From positions 77,763 to 141,762 of the forward strand of contig NZ_LN811353.1 of NCBI RefSeq assembly GCF_001006805.1: a DNA stretch of 64,000 nucleotides, written 5' to 3'. Positions within the stretch are counted from its first letter, which is position 1. Each line of letters opens with the position of its first letter. Position numbers and translations under genes: made by a program. This DNA is from Microvirga massiliensis (GTDB lineage Bacteria; Pseudomonadota; Alphaproteobacteria; Rhizobiales; Beijerinckiaceae). Shown here one piece after another: positions 11,720-21,381 of the stretch. The notes below the pieces were generated by a model, which was not told the origin of the DNA, ran no database searches, and was given only the letters and a program-made list of their open reading frames with translations.

Positions 11720-12838
11720 CTACACGCGCATCGGCATCAGGACATAGAGCGCCGGGGCTCCATCCCGGTCCTGGACCACCGTCGGCGAGCCGGGATCCGC
11801 GAGCCGGAACAAAGCCGTGTCGCCATCGAGCTGAGCCGTGATGTCGAGCAGGTAGCGGGCGTTGAAGCCGATATCGAGATTTCCGGCGTCGTAATCGACC
11901 TCGAGCTCCTCGGTCGCCGAGCCCGAATCCGGATTGTTCACGGAGAGGACCAACCGTCCCTCCGAGAGGGCGAGCTTCACCGCGCGGCCACGCTCGGAGG
12001 AGATCGTCGAGACGCGGTCGACCGCCCGCGCGAAGTCGTCCCGCTCGACGGTCAGGCGCTTGTCGTTGCCGGCGGGGATCACGCGCTGGTAATCCGGGAA
12101 GGTGCCGTCGATGAGCTTGGAGGTCAGGACGACGCCCCCGAAGGTAAGGCGGACCTTGGCGGAGGAGAGTTCGATCCCGACGCTTTCGCCGGCATCCTCC
12201 ACAAGCTTGAGGATCTCGGCCACGGCCTTGCGGGGCACGATCACGCCGGGCATGCCTTCGGCTCCGGCAGGGGCCGCGGTCTCGACCCGGGCGAGGCGAT
12301 GGCCGTCCGTCGCGACGGCCCGCAGGACCGTCTCGCCTTCCGACTCGATCGTGTGGAAGTAGATCCCGTTCAGGTAATAGCGGGTTTCCTCCGTCGAGAT
12401 CGCGAACTGCGTCTTCTCGATGAGGCGGCGCAGATCCGTCGCTCCGAGGGAGAAGCGGTGCGGGAGATCGCCGGCCGCGAGATCGGGAAAATCGCTCTCG
12501 GGAAGCGCCTGCAGCATGAAGCGCGAGCGCCCGGACCGGATCTGCATCTGGGAGGTATCGCCGGTCGTCTCGAGCGAGACCTGCGCGCCCTCGGGCAATT
12601 TGCGGACGATGTCGTAGATCACGTGCGCCGGGACGGTCGTCGCACCCGGATCCGTGATGTCGGCCGGGATCGTCTCCGTGACCTCGATGTCGAGGTCGGT
12701 CGCCTTGAGGCGCAGGCCGTCCGGTTCGGCCCGGAGCAGCACGTTCGAGAGGATGGGAATCGTGTTGCGGCGCTCGACGACGCGGTGCACGTGCCCGAGC
12801 GACTTCAACAATGCCGCTCGCTCGACTGTGACTCTCAT
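11720..12838 (-). CDS. dnaN: DNA polymerase III beta sliding clamp
   Basis: Ring-shaped processivity clamp of the replicative polymerase. The 372-aa protein opens MRVTVERAALLKSLGHV and has the three repeated clamp domains. It contains RNTIPILSNVLL near the N-terminus and ends in YVLMPMRV, like other clamps (final Met-Arg-Val). An ATG four codons earlier (12850) also exists; I prefer 12838 because the family normally begins M(K/R)VTxERAALLK. It lies 232 bp downstream of dnaA and 136 bp upstream of the recF start chosen here, same strand. Confidence 0.97.
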   Translation of the reverse strand: MRVTVERAALLKSLGHVHRVVERRNTIPILSNVLLRAEPDGLRLKATDLDIEVTETIPADITDPGATTVPAHVIYDIVRKLPEGAQVSLETTGDTSQMQIRSGRSRFMLQALPESDFPDLAAGDLPHRFSLGATDLRRLIEKTQFAISTEETRYYLNGIYFHTIESEGETVLRAVATDGHRLARVETAAPAGAEGMPGVIVPRKAVAEILKLVEDAGESVGIELSSAKVRLTFGGVVLTSKLIDGTFPDYQRVIPAGNDKRLTVERDDFARAVDRVSTISSERGRAVKLALSEGRLVLSVNNPDSGSATEELEVDYDAGNLDIGFNARYLLDITAQLDGDTALFRLADPGSPTVVQDRDGAPALYVLMPMRV

Positions 12839-13070
12839 AGACCGACCCATGAAACTGGCTTGGCGCCCGGCCGCCGCCGGAAAGGCAGCGTCGGAGTGCG
12901 CGGGGGCGAAAGATTGGCGAAGACGGCCCTGGAAGGCAAGGCAGAACGAAAGGATTGTTGATCGCGGCCGGATCCGCCCTCGACCGGGCTCTGCGAAGCC
13001 GGCCCGGCGCGGCGGAGCGGAGGCCGCAAGCCCGATGCAGCCCCGGCATGCCCTGCCGGGAGTCGGGCTC

Positions 13071-14558
13071 CTATTCCTGGAGCATGCGCTTCAGGAGCTC
13101 GACCTCGTCGTTCAGCGCGTGGTCCTCGTTCAGCGCCTTTTCGATCTTGCGCACGGCGTGAAGCACGGTGGTGTGGTCGCGCCCGCCGAAGCGCCGGCCG
13201 ATCTCGGGCAGCGAGCGCAGTGTCAGCACTTTCGAGAGATACATCGCGATCTGTCGGGGCCGTACGACTGCCGCCGTGCGGCGCTCCGAGAGGATATCCG
13301 AGCGGGAGACGTTGTAGCGCGAGGCGACGAGCTTCTGAATGTCCTCGATCTTGACGCGCTTCGGCTCGCGGTTCCGCACGAGGTCGCGGATCGCGGTTTC
13401 CGCCGTCTCGACAGTGATCGCCGAGCCGGTCAGCGTCGCATGGGCGAGCAGGCGATTCACGGCGCCCTCGAGATCTCGGCCATTCGCGGTGATCGCCCGC
13501 GCCACATAAGCGATGACACTCGGACTCACGTCGAAAGACGGATGCAGGGCCTTCACGGCCGCGACGCGCGTCGTGAGGATCGAGATCCGCAATTGCTCGT
13601 CGAGAGAGCCGACCTCCACCACGAGCCCGCCCGCGAGGCGCGACCGGACGCGTTCATCGAGGCTTTCGAGGTCGGCTGGCGGACGGTCGGCAGCGACCAC
13701 GATCTGGCGCCCGGAATCGATCAGGGCGTTCAGGGTGTGGCCGAATTCCTGCTGGATCTGCTTGCCCTGAATGAACTGGACGTCGTCGATCACGAGGAGA
13801 TCGATTCCGCGTAGGCGCTCCTTGAAGGCGAGCGATGTCTGGGCCTTCAGAGAGGCCACGAAACCGTACATGAAGCGGTCCGCGGTCAAATAGATCACGC
13901 GGCGTCCCTGGGCGCGGGCCTCGTGCCCGATCGCATGAAGCAGATGCGTCTTGCCGAGCCCGACGCCCGCATGAAGGAAGAGGGGATTGTAGAGCGCCTG
14001 CTCGCCGAGGTGGCGGGCGACGCGATCGGCGGCCGCATGGGCCAGCGCGTTCGACCGGCCGATGATGAAGCTCTCGAAGGTGAGGCGCGCGTCCAAGGGA
14101 GCGCTGCCGAAATCACCCGTATCGGGCTTCTGTTCCTCCGCGGGCGGAAGGGCGAAAGGCTTCGCTTCCACAGCAACCCCGACCGGTCCGCCCGGAGCGC
14201 GGGCCGACTCGATCGGGCGGCGCGGCGGGGCCGCGTCGCGGCCGAGCGTCGAGCGGACGCCAATGATCACACGCTCGATGCCCTCGGCCTCGCTGCGGTA
14301 GACCGTGAGGACCCGATCCACATAGTGGGACTCGATCCAGCTCTTCAGGAAGCGGGTTGGAACCGACAGGCGCGCGCAGCCATCGACGACCTCCTCGAGC
14401 TCGAGGCGCCCGAACCAGCTCGCAAAGACATCCTCACCGAGCTCGGCCCGAAGCCGCCGCTTGACGCGGCTCCAGATCTCCTGGGCAGCCGGTCCATCCG
14501 ATCTCGGAGCGTCCTCGCCATCAGGCATGTGCCGGTGCTCCTCGCTGCTGCGAACCAT
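13071..14558 (-). CDS. dnaA: Chromosomal replication initiator DnaA
   Basis: AAA+ protein that binds DnaA boxes and melts the origin. Domain I ([20 protein letters not shown]) is followed by a Pro-rich linker, domain III with Walker [11 protein letters not shown] and Walker [10 protein letters not shown], and domain IV with the DnaA signature [18 protein letters not shown] use the ATG at 14558 ([15 protein letters not shown]), preceded by GGAGG at 7-nt spacing. The ATG at 14528 (MPDGEDAP) also has a good AGGAG. Longer readings up to 14657 are Arg-rich and unlikely. Length is about 495 aa. It is the first gene of the dnaA-dnaN-recF-gyrB run. Confidence 0.96.
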   Translation of the reverse strand: MVRSSEEHRHMPDGEDAPRSDGPAAQEIWSRVKRRLRAELGEDVFASWFGRLELEEVVDGCARLSVPTRFLKSWIESHYVDRVLTVYRSEAEGIERVIIGVRSTLGRDAAPPRRPIESARAPGGPVGVAVEAKPFALPPAEEQKPDTGDFGSAPLDARLTFESFIIGRSNALAHAAADRVARHLGEQALYNPLFLHAGVGLGKTHLLHAIGHEARAQGRRVIYLTADRFMYGFVASLKAQTSLAFKERLRGIDLLVIDDVQFIQGKQIQQEFGHTLNALIDSGRQIVVAADRPPADLESLDERVRSRLAGGLVVEVGSLDEQLRISILTTRVAAVKALHPSFDVSPSVIAYVARAITANGRDLEGAVNRLLAHATLTGSAITVETAETAIRDLVRNREPKRVKIEDIQKLVASRYNVSRSDILSERRTAAVVRPRQIAMYLSKVLTLRSLPEIGRRFGGRDHTTVLHAVRKIEKALNEDHALNDEVELLKRMLQE

Positions 14559-15579
14559 CATGACCCCTCCACGGACCCTGCGGGTCCAAGCACGCAATCC
14601 GATCCGTTCCGCCGCAGGCATGGCTGCCCAGCGGCGGTCACGGCAGACCGCCCCCAATTCATTCGTCGTTGAGTCTAGAAAGCCTTTTGACGCAATTCTT
14701 CTGGTTGTGCGGCGCGGAGCTTAAGTCGACTTCCGATAACTTGCCGCCAGGGAGTGTCTCTTTTCTTCATATCTTGTGGTGTCAAACACTGCCCTGTCCC
14801 CATACTTGAGGCTAAATGCATCCAAAAGCTGGCGGATAACTTCACGGGTGCCCCGTTGAAGTGAACTCACCGTAGCTTGCACCTTTCCTGGGTGCAACAT
14901 GATCGCTGCCGGTGGACAACGATCGGGCTCCGGCCGGGGGCTTCACGGGGTGTCCACAACTTTCCCCCGATCTCGGTAACGCGCTGACTCCCCATGTGAT
15001 TCGGAGCGAGTCCGCAGGCCGTCTCATGCCATGTTGCAGTGCGAGATAGGATTCGCAAAAAAGACTCGATTCGCGGGGCTCAGGGGCGTCACAGTGATGC
15101 TTCGCGGAGCTTTGCCTGCTAAGCTATTGTGCTTTCGGCTGCTTTTTTGCGCGATCCGGAGTTGCCCGATGCGGGGTCTCACCCTCGTTTTGGGGAATCA
15201 AGTCAAGCCATCCTGTGGAAAACAATGGGCCTGCTTTGGCCTGGTTTCAGGCCTGATCGAGTGGGTTTCGCAGACGGCACAGCCAGAGGGGTCTCATAGG
15301 ATCGGACCTAAAAGTGGCTTCCGCATTTGGGTCCGATGCTTCGGTCCTGAGTGGCGCATCGTCCGACGCGGAAAAGTGGACCCACATCTGCGCACAATGC
15401 GCTGGCTCCAGCCGCGGTGTTGCCGCGGATTTCCTGGACGGGATGGGCATGGCCGGATGCTGCAGCCCTGGCTGCGCCGAGCCCCATGGTGCAGCCCTTG
15501 AGTTCAGCGCTTCGAGGCGGCGCAAACAAAAAACCCGGCCAGAGGCCGGGTTCGTATTCGACGGCGATGAACGGCGCGA
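14559..15579. other. Long gene-free region upstream of dnaA; candidate oriC
   Basis: About 1.0 kb lies between dnaA and rpsT without a credible gene. The frame at 15031-15501 is rich in Cys, Trp and Arg and has no family resemblance. One near-consensus DnaA box (TGTGGAAAA, one mismatch) lies at 15214-15222. Three two-mismatch boxes lie at 14831-14839 (GGCGGATAA), 14911-14919 (GGTGGACAA) and 14950-14958 (GTGTCCACA). Short A/T tracts occur at 15056-15062 and 15144-15149. The region is less GC-rich than the flanking genes. A chromosomal origin beside dnaA would fit, but many alphaproteobacteria place oriC elsewhere, so this remains a candidate. The dnaA promoter must also lie here. Confidence 0.4.
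15524..15552 (-). terminator. Rho-independent terminator of rpsT
   Basis: Read on the minus strand, AACCCGGCC and its complement form a perfect 9-bp stem (15532-15540 with 15544-15552) with a 3-base loop, followed by a T run ending at 15524. It sits 28 bases after the rpsT stop. This is a strong, textbook intrinsic terminator. Confidence 0.88.
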
Positions 15580-15846
15580 TCAGGCGCCGATGGCCTGCAC
15601 GCGATGCGCCAGGCGGGACACCTTCCGCGACGCCATGTTCTTGTGAAAGATGCCCTTCTGGGCGGCGCGCATCAGCTCCGGCTCGGCGGCGCGCAGAGCC
15701 TCGGTGGCGGCATTGCGGTCACCGGACGCGATCGCCTCCTCGACCTTGCGGATGAAGGTGCGCACGCGGCTGCGGCGCGAACGGTTGATCGCGGTGCGCT
15801 TCGCGATCTTGCGGGTCATCTTCTTGGCCGACACGGTGTTGGCCAT
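15580..15846 (-). CDS. rpsT: 30S ribosomal protein S20
   Basis: Small-subunit protein that binds 16S rRNA. The 88-aa product opens [20 protein letters not shown] and is Arg/Lys/Ala-rich and helical, ending [22 protein letters not shown], all typical of S20. Single gene with its own terminator at 15524-15552. Its place upstream of dnaA is common in Hyphomicrobiales. Confidence 0.96.
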   Translation of the reverse strand: MANTVSAKKMTRKIAKRTAINRSRRSRVRTFIRKVEEAIASGDRNAATEALRAAEPELMRAAQKGIFHKNMASRKVSRLAHRVQAIGA

Positions 15847-15929
15847 GGCCTGTCCTCGTCTCTAGAAGTCCGACCGGACGAGCCAGCCTTCGGGGGCGGC
15901 AGTGATCGGAAGTTTGCATGGAAACCGAA

Positions 15930-15952
15930 GAGCCCGCGTCGGACGCGGGCTC
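15930..15952 (-). terminator. Hairpin terminator downstream of the dehydratase-like gene
   Basis: GAGCCCGCG at 15930-15938 pairs with CGCGGGCTC at 15944-15952 around a 5-base loop. On the minus strand it is followed by TTCGGTTTCC, a modest T-rich stretch. It lies 53 bases after the stop of the gene at 16006-17001 and before rpsT, so it probably ends that transcript. Confidence 0.65.
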
Positions 15953-16005
15953 GTGTGGGCCGGCTTATAGGCGCGCACGGCCGGAAGGTCAACGCAGAAA
16001 GGCCT

Positions 16006-17001
16006 TCAGGCCGCGAGAAAACCTGCAAGGGCTTTCGGATCCACGTTGCCGCCGCTGATCACGATCCCGACCCGCTTCCCGGAGCAGGGCACCGCCCCAT
16101 GGAGTGCCGCTGCCGCGGAGAGGCAGCCCGTCGGCTCGACCACGATCTTCATGCGTTCCACGAAGAACCGCAGCGTCTCGACCAGCTGGGCGTCCGACAC
16201 CGTCACGATGTCCGCGACCGAGGAGCGAATGATCCCGAAATTGCGCTCGCCGAGCGCAGGCGTGAGGGCGCCGTCGGCAATCGAGGTCGGAATCGGGATC
16301 CGCACGATCGCGCCGGAGCGCAGGGAGCGCTGGCCATCGTTTCCGGCCTCCGGCTCGACGCCGATCACCTTGCATTCGGGGGAGAGGGCCTTCGCGGCGA
16401 GCGCGCAGCCGGCGAGCAGCCCGCCGCCGCCGAGACAGACCAGAAGAATGTCGAGCGGACCGACCTCCTCGAACAGCTCCTTCGCGGCCGTGCCCTGGCC
16501 GGCGATCACGTCCGCATGGTCGTAGGGAGGAATGAGGGTCAGACCCCGCTCCGCCGCGAGCCGGCGGCCGATCGCCTCCCGGTCCTCCTTGTAGCGGTCA
16601 TAGGTGACGACCTCGCCGCCATAGCCTTTCGTCGCAGCCATCTTCATGGCCGGGGCGTCCTGCGGCATGACGATAACCGTGGGCACTCCCTGCAGCCGGC
16701 CCGCATAGGCGATGGCCTGGGCATGGTTGCCGGACGAGAAGGTGACGACTCCGCGCCGCTTCGCTTCCGGATCGAGCTTCGCGATGGCGTTGTAGGCGCC
16801 GCGGAACTTGAAGGCGCCGCTGCGCTGCAGGCTCTCCGCCTTGAAGAAGGCCTGCGCGCCGGTCCGTGCATCGAAGGTCCGGGAGGTCAGGACCGGCGTG
16901 CGATGGGCGATCCCCGCGAGGCGCTCCGAGGCGGCGACCACGTCATCATAGGTCGGGAGCGGGACGGGCGTGGTCGCGAGAGATTCGGCCTGGGCGCCCA
17001 T
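16006..17001 (-). CDS. Threonine/serine dehydratase-like PLP enzyme
   Basis: Fold-type II PLP enzyme that probably deaminates L-threonine or L-serine to a 2-oxoacid, or acts as a serine racemase or hydroxyaspartate ammonia-lyase; the sequence does not settle which. The PLP lysine is K65 in SGAFKFRGAYNA, and the phosphate-binding glycine loop is LGGGGLLAGCA. The protein is 331 aa and lacks the C-terminal ACT regulatory domain of biosynthetic IlvA, so it resembles the short catabolic/serine-racemase class. It lies 3 bp after the enoyl-CoA hydratase gene on the same strand, suggesting co-transcription, and is followed by a hairpin terminator. Confidence 0.88.
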   Translation of the reverse strand: MGAQAESLATTPVPLPTYDDVVAASERLAGIAHRTPVLTSRTFDARTGAQAFFKAESLQRSGAFKFRGAYNAIAKLDPEAKRRGVVTFSSGNHAQAIAYAGRLQGVPTVIVMPQDAPAMKMAATKGYGGEVVTYDRYKEDREAIGRRLAAERGLTLIPPYDHADVIAGQGTAAKELFEEVGPLDILLVCLGGGGLLAGCALAAKALSPECKVIGVEPEAGNDGQRSLRSGAIVRIPIPTSIADGALTPALGERNFGIIRSSVADIVTVSDAQLVETLRFFVERMKIVVEPTGCLSAAAALHGAVPCSGKRVGIVISGGNVDPKALAGFLAA

Positions 17002-17004
17002 GGG

Positions 17005-17778
17005 TCACCTCCCCTTAAAGGCGGGAGGGCGCTTCTCCACGAAAGCGGCCATGCCTTCCTTCTGGTCCTCGGTCGCGAACATCGCGTGGAAGACGCGCCG
17101 CTCGAACCGGATCCCTTCCGCGAGCGTGGTCTCGAAGGCGCGGTTCACGCTCTCCTTCGTCATCATCGCGATCGGCAGCGACATCCCGGCAATCGCCTCC
17201 GCGGCGGCCATGGCTTCCTTGAGGAGATCGGCGAGCGGAACGATCCGCGCGACGAGCCCCGCGCGCTCCGCCTCGGCGGCATCCATCATGCGCCCGGTCA
17301 GGCACAGGTCCATGGCCTTCGCCTTGCCGACGGCGCGGGTGAGGCGCTGCGTGCCGCCGGATCCCGGCATGACCCCGAGCTTGATCTCGGGCTGGCCGAA
17401 TTTCGCGTTGTCGGCCGCGATGATGAAGTCGCACATCATCGCGAGCTCGCAGCCGCCCCCGAGGGCGAATCCCGCGACGGCAGCGATAATCGGCTTGCGG
17501 CGCGCGCCGACCCGGTCCCACGAGGTGATGAAATCGTCGAGATAGGTCTGCGGATAGGAGAGGCTCGCCATCTCCTTGATGTCGGCCCCGGCCGCGAAGG
17601 CCTTTTCCGAACCCGTCAGGACGATGCAGCCGATGTCGGCGTCACGCTCGAACCCGTCGAGGGCGTCGTTCACTTCGCCGATCAGCGTCGAGTTGAGGGC
17701 GTTCAGCGCCTTCGGGCGGTTGAGGGTGATGAGGCCCACCCGGCCACGTGTTTCGACGAGAATCGTTTCGTATGCCAT
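17005..17778 (-). CDS. Enoyl-CoA hydratase (short-chain, crotonase family)
   Basis: Crotonase-fold enzyme of 257 aa that hydrates trans-2-enoyl-CoA to 3-hydroxyacyl-CoA in fatty-acid or amino-acid breakdown. Visible motifs are the CoA/oxyanion segment [10 protein letters not shown], the first catalytic glutamate E111 in [12 protein letters not shown], and the second, E131, in [18 protein letters not shown]. Both acids expected of true hydratases are present. The end KRPPAFKGR is typical of the mitochondrial ECHS1-like group. It is transcribed ahead of the dehydratase-like gene with a 3-bp gap. Confidence 0.93.
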   Translation of the reverse strand: MAYETILVETRGRVGLITLNRPKALNALNSTLIGEVNDALDGFERDADIGCIVLTGSEKAFAAGADIKEMASLSYPQTYLDDFITSWDRVGARRKPIIAAVAGFALGGGCELAMMCDFIIAADNAKFGQPEIKLGVMPGSGGTQRLTRAVGKAKAMDLCLTGRMMDAAEAERAGLVARIVPLADLLKEAMAAAEAIAGMSLPIAMMTKESVNRAFETTLAEGIRFERRVFHAMFATEDQKEGMAAFVEKRPPAFKGR

Positions 17779-17960
17779 GAGCGCCTTCCTGACGTGCTGC
17801 AGCGGTCTTTCGCTGCATCGCTATTGAACGGAAGCCCTCCCGGCAAGGGGCCTCGGCCGCGGTTTACGGCGTCGATGGGTGAGGGGCATCCCCGACTTCC
17901 ACCGTCACCGCGAGCGTAGCGATTCAGCCCCATGCACCTGATGGAGGCGTCGGGCTGCCC

Positions 17961-18860
17961 TCAGCCGCGTTGCCGGGGAAGCGGCTGGCAGGATGCGCAG
18001 AGGAACGTCGAGCGGCCCGCCTGAACGATGCGTGCGATCGTCCCCGCGCAGCCGGGCGTGGTGCAGGGTTCGCCGAGCCGGTCATAGACCCGAAACCGGT
18101 GCTGGAAATAGCCGAGGGTGCCGTCGACCTGGGCGTGATCGCGGAGCGTGGAGCCTCCGGCCTCGACGGCTTCGAGCAGCACGTCCCGAATTTCCTTCGC
18201 GAGCCGGTGGGCCGCCTCGCGGGGGCGTCCGCGGGCGGTCGCGATGCTGCTCGCTGGAGCCTCCGGGTGCAGTCCCGCCCGATGGAGCGCCTCGCAGACA
18301 TAGATATTGCCGAGCCCGGCCACGAGGCGCTGGTCGAGGAGCGCTGCCTTGAGCGGAGCGCGGCGGCCGGAGAAGAGTTCCGCGAGACGCTCTCCCGACA
18401 ATTCGCCGCCGAGCGGCTCGATCCCGAGGCCGGCGAAATGGCGCGAGGTCTCGATCCCGTCGGCGGGCAGGAGATCCATGAAGCCGAAGCGGCGGGCGTC
18501 GTTGTAGGTCACCCGCGCGTCGCCGGAGAGATGGAGCACCACGTGATCGTGGCTCCCGACTCCGCCATGGGCGTGATGGAACACCCCCGGGCGCAGGTCG
18601 GTTTCCGGCGTCGCGACGCTGAAGCGTCCCGACATCCCGAGATGCATCACGAGCACCTCGTCCGACGAGAGCCCGACGAGGAGGTATTTCGCGCGACGCG
18701 ACAGCCCGGTGATCGTCTGTCCTTCCAGGCGCTCGACGAAGCGGTCCGGAAAAGGAAAGCGCAGATCCGGCCGACGCTGCTCGACATGCTCGAGCCGCCG
18801 CCCCACCATCACGGGGGCAAGGCCGCGGCGAACGGTTTCGACCTCAGGGAGTTCGGGCAT
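17961..18860 (-). CDS. mutM: Formamidopyrimidine-DNA glycosylase (Fpg/MutM)
   Basis: Base-excision enzyme that removes 8-oxoguanine and nicks the site. It begins [14 protein letters not shown], giving the catalytic N-terminal Pro (residue 2) and Glu (residue 3). It has the internal H2TH region ([21 protein letters not shown], shown as the LGNIY motif) and a C-terminal zinc finger with CTTPGC and CASC. At 299 aa it is slightly longer than E. coli MutM. It is divergent from ubiE, an arrangement conserved in many alphaproteobacteria. Confidence 0.96.
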   Translation of the reverse strand: MPELPEVETVRRGLAPVMVGRRLEHVEQRRPDLRFPFPDRFVERLEGQTITGLSRRAKYLLVGLSSDEVLVMHLGMSGRFSVATPETDLRPGVFHHAHGGVGSHDHVVLHLSGDARVTYNDARRFGFMDLLPADGIETSRHFAGLGIEPLGGELSGERLAELFSGRRAPLKAALLDQRLVAGLGNIYVCEALHRAGLHPEAPASSIATARGRPREAAHRLAKEIRDVLLEAVEAGGSTLRDHAQVDGTLGYFQHRFRVYDRLGEPCTTPGCAGTIARIVQAGRSTFLCASCQPLPRQRG

Positions 18861-18928
18861 GGATTCTCGGGTCGCGGGCTCGGCGCGTCACGAATGCAGG
18901 AAAGGGCGTCCGGGCTCACATAGCCATT

Positions 18929-18943
18929 GCGGAACGGTTCCGC
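18929..18943. promoter_or_regulatory. Short perfect inverted repeat between mutM and ubiE
   Basis: GCGGAAC-G-GTTCCGC forms a 7+1+7 palindrome in the divergent mutM/ubiE promoter space, immediately before a candidate ubiE ATG at 18945. It could be an operator or a small hairpin in the leader. No matching regulator can be named. Confidence 0.3.
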
Positions 18944-18944
18944 T

Positions 18945-19760
18945 ATGCAATCGCGGCACGAGGCGACGGGATCGATGGTCGAACGGCACAAGCACGACGC
19001 TCATTCCTCCGAGGGAACGACCCATTTCGGATTCAGGACGGTCGGGATCGGGGAGAAGCAGGGGCGCGTCAACGACGTCTTCCGGTCGGTGGCAACGCGC
19101 TACGACCTGATGAACGACCTGATGTCGGGCGGGCTGCACCGCGCCTGGAAATCCGCGCTCGTCTCGATGCTCCGTCCCCCGCGGGAGCGCGCCTTCCGGC
19201 ACCTCGACGTGGCGGGCGGCACGGGTGATGTGGCGTTCCGCATCCTCGATGCCGGCGGGATGCGCACCGCCGTGATGGTGCTCGACATCAACGGCGACAT
19301 GCTGCGCGTCGGCCGCGAGCGTGCCGAGGCGCGTCCGGAATTCGCCGGCCGCCTCGAATTCGTCGAGGCGAACGCGGAAACGCTTCCCTTCGAGGACCGG
19401 GCCTTCGATGGCTACACGATCGCCTTCGGGATCCGGAACGTGCCGCGCATCGATCGGGCGCTGGCCGAGGCGCATCGCGTTCTTCGCCCCGGAGGGCGCT
19501 TCCTGTGCCTCGAGTTCTCGCGGGTCGACATGCCCTTCCTTGATGCGCTCTACGAGGCCTATTCCTTCAACGTGATCCCGCGCCTCGGGCAACTCGTTAC
19601 CGGTGACGCGGACTCGTACCGGTATCTCGTTGAATCGATCCGGCGCTTTCCGCCGCCGGCCGCCTTCTCGGCCATGATCGAGGACGCGGGCTTCAAGCGC
19701 GTCAGCCACCGGCTCCTGACCGGCGGCATCGTCGCGATCCACTCCGCCTGGAAGATCTGA
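18945..19760 (+). CDS. ubiE: Ubiquinone/menaquinone C-methyltransferase UbiE
   Basis: SAM-dependent C-methyltransferase of ubiquinone synthesis. The family opening [20 protein letters not shown] and the UbiE signature [16 protein letters not shown] are present. The SAM-binding loop is [15 protein letters not shown], and IAFGIRNV further on is the second family signature. I give the ATG at 18945 (about 271 aa); an ATG at 18975 (MVERHKHD) gives 261 aa and is equally credible. The gene is followed after 6 bp by ubiB, so the two are probably one operon. Confidence 0.95.
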   Translation: MQSRHEATGSMVERHKHDAHSSEGTTHFGFRTVGIGEKQGRVNDVFRSVATRYDLMNDLMSGGLHRAWKSALVSMLRPPRERAFRHLDVAGGTGDVAFRILDAGGMRTAVMVLDINGDMLRVGRERAEARPEFAGRLEFVEANAETLPFEDRAFDGYTIAFGIRNVPRIDRALAEAHRVLRPGGRFLCLEFSRVDMPFLDALYEAYSFNVIPRLGQLVTGDADSYRYLVESIRRFPPPAAFSAMIEDAGFKRVSHRLLTGGIVAIHSAWKI

Positions 19761-19766
19761 CCGGTC

Positions 19767-21341
19767 GTGATCGGCACCATCGTTTATCTCGCCCGCAACC
19801 TGCGCGCCGGCCTCATCCTCGCCCGGGAGGGAGCGCTCGGGCTCATCGATCCGTCGGTGCTCCCTCCCGCCGCGCGACTGGCCTGGCGGGCGGCCCGGCT
19901 GATCGAGCGACCGGGAGCCGGCCGGGGCGCGGACCGGCTGGCCGCGGCCCTGACCCGGCTCGGGCCGTCCTATGTGAAGTTCGGCCAGTTTCTGGCGACC
20001 CGCCCCGACATCGTTGGGGTCGCGGTCGCGGCGGATCTCGAGCATCTCCAGGATCGCATGGCGCCGTTCCCGCGCGAGGAGGCGGTGCGCGTCATCGAGG
20101 CGGCGTTCGGTCAGCCTGTCGACCGGTTGTTCGAGAGCTTTTCCGAACCGCTTGCCGCCGCATCCATCGCCCAGGTCCACAAGGGCCGCATCCGGACCGC
20201 GGAGGGCCCGCTCGACGTCGCGGTCAAGGTCGTGCGTCCGGGTGTCCGCGACCGCTTCGCCCGCGATCTACGCGCCATGCGCGCCGCGGCGCGGGTCATC
20301 GAGAAGGTTCTGCCCGAGGCGAGGCGCCTGCGCGCGCAGGAGGTCGTCGAGACGCTCGCGCGGTCCGTCGCCATCGAGATGGATCTCAGGCTCGAAGCGG
20401 CGGCCGTCTCGGAACTCGCGGAGAACACGAAATCCGATCCGGGCTTCCGCGTGCCGAAGCCGGAATGGGAACTCACTGACCGGGACGTCCTCACGACGAC
20501 CTGGATTGACGGCATCCGGCTGAACGACGTCGAAGCCCTCGAGGCGGCCGGACACGACCGGGTGGCGCTCGCGCGCACCGTGATCCAGTCCTTCCTGCGG
20601 CAGGCCATCCGCGACGGGTTCTTCCATGCGGACATGCATCCCGGGAATCTGTTCGTCGATGCGCAAGGTCGCCTCGTCGCCGTCGATTTCGGGATCATGG
20701 GCCGTCTCGGCTACAAGGAGCGGCGGTTTCTCGCCGAAATCCTGTACGGCTTCATCCGGCGCGATTATCGCCGCGTGGCCGAGGTGCATTTTGCGGCGGG
20801 CTACGTGCCGCCGCACCACGCGGTCGCGGATTTCGCGCAGGCGATCCGGGCCATCGGTGAGCCGATCCACGATCGCCGCGCCGACGAGATCTCGATGGCG
20901 CGCGTCCTCACGCTGCTGTTCGAGGTCACCGCGCTGTTCGACATGGCGACGCGCACCGAGCTCGTCATGCTCCAGAAGACAATGGTGGTGGTCGAAGGCG
21001 TGGCACGCCACCTCGACCCGAAGCTCGACATGTGGGCAACCTCCGAGCCGGTCGTGCGCGAATGGATGGAGCGCCAGCTCGGGCCTGCGGGCCGCATCGA
21101 GAGCGCCGGCCGCGGCATCTCGACTCTCGCCGGCGTCCTCGCCGATCTCCCCGATCTCGCCCTGCGGGCCGAACGCGTGCTCGCCCAGCTCGAGACGGTG
21201 AGCGCCCATGGCGTCGCCCTCAATCCCGACAGCGTCGCCGCCATCGGTCGCGCGGAGGCGCGAGGCAACCGCTGGGGCGTGGCAGCGCTCTGGATCATCG
21301 CCTTTCTCCTCGCCATCTCGCTTCTGAGCGGTTGGTCGTGA
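19767..21341 (+). CDS. ubiB: Ubiquinone biosynthesis atypical kinase/ATPase UbiB
   Basis: ABC1/ADCK-family protein required for ubiquinone synthesis. The 524-aa product carries the KxGQ motif in SYVKFGQFLATRPD, the Ala-rich loop SIAQVHKG, and kinase-like motifs HADMHPGNLF and VDFGIMG. A C-terminal hydrophobic stretch (about 504-520, VAALWIIAFLLAISLLSG) is the usual membrane anchor. It starts with GTG at 19767, six bases after the ubiE stop. Confidence 0.95.
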   Translation: MIGTIVYLARNLRAGLILAREGALGLIDPSVLPPAARLAWRAARLIERPGAGRGADRLAAALTRLGPSYVKFGQFLATRPDIVGVAVAADLEHLQDRMAPFPREEAVRVIEAAFGQPVDRLFESFSEPLAAASIAQVHKGRIRTAEGPLDVAVKVVRPGVRDRFARDLRAMRAAARVIEKVLPEARRLRAQEVVETLARSVAIEMDLRLEAAAVSELAENTKSDPGFRVPKPEWELTDRDVLTTTWIDGIRLNDVEALEAAGHDRVALARTVIQSFLRQAIRDGFFHADMHPGNLFVDAQGRLVAVDFGIMGRLGYKERRFLAEILYGFIRRDYRRVAEVHFAAGYVPPHHAVADFAQAIRAIGEPIHDRRADEISMARVLTLLFEVTALFDMATRTELVMLQKTMVVVEGVARHLDPKLDMWATSEPVVREWMERQLGPAGRIESAGRGISTLAGVLADLPDLALRAERVLAQLETVSAHGVALNPDSVAAIGRAEARGNRWGVAALWIIAFLLAISLLSGWS

Positions 21342-21381
21342 GAGTATTCGTTCGTTCAAGCTTTACTGCAGGAGGCTCGGC

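Noticed and set aside
15031..15501. 156-codon open frame upstream of dnaA
   Set aside because: Composition is rich in Cys, Trp, Arg and Gly, there is no good ribosome binding site or family resemblance, and the region fits an origin/regulatory role.
17879..17930. Possible extra copy of the GTCATTGCGAGCG repeat near mutM
   Set aside because: Only a short stretch (CGTCACCGCGAGCGTAGCGA) matches; no hairpin partner or neighbouring unit, so not supported as a repeat copy.
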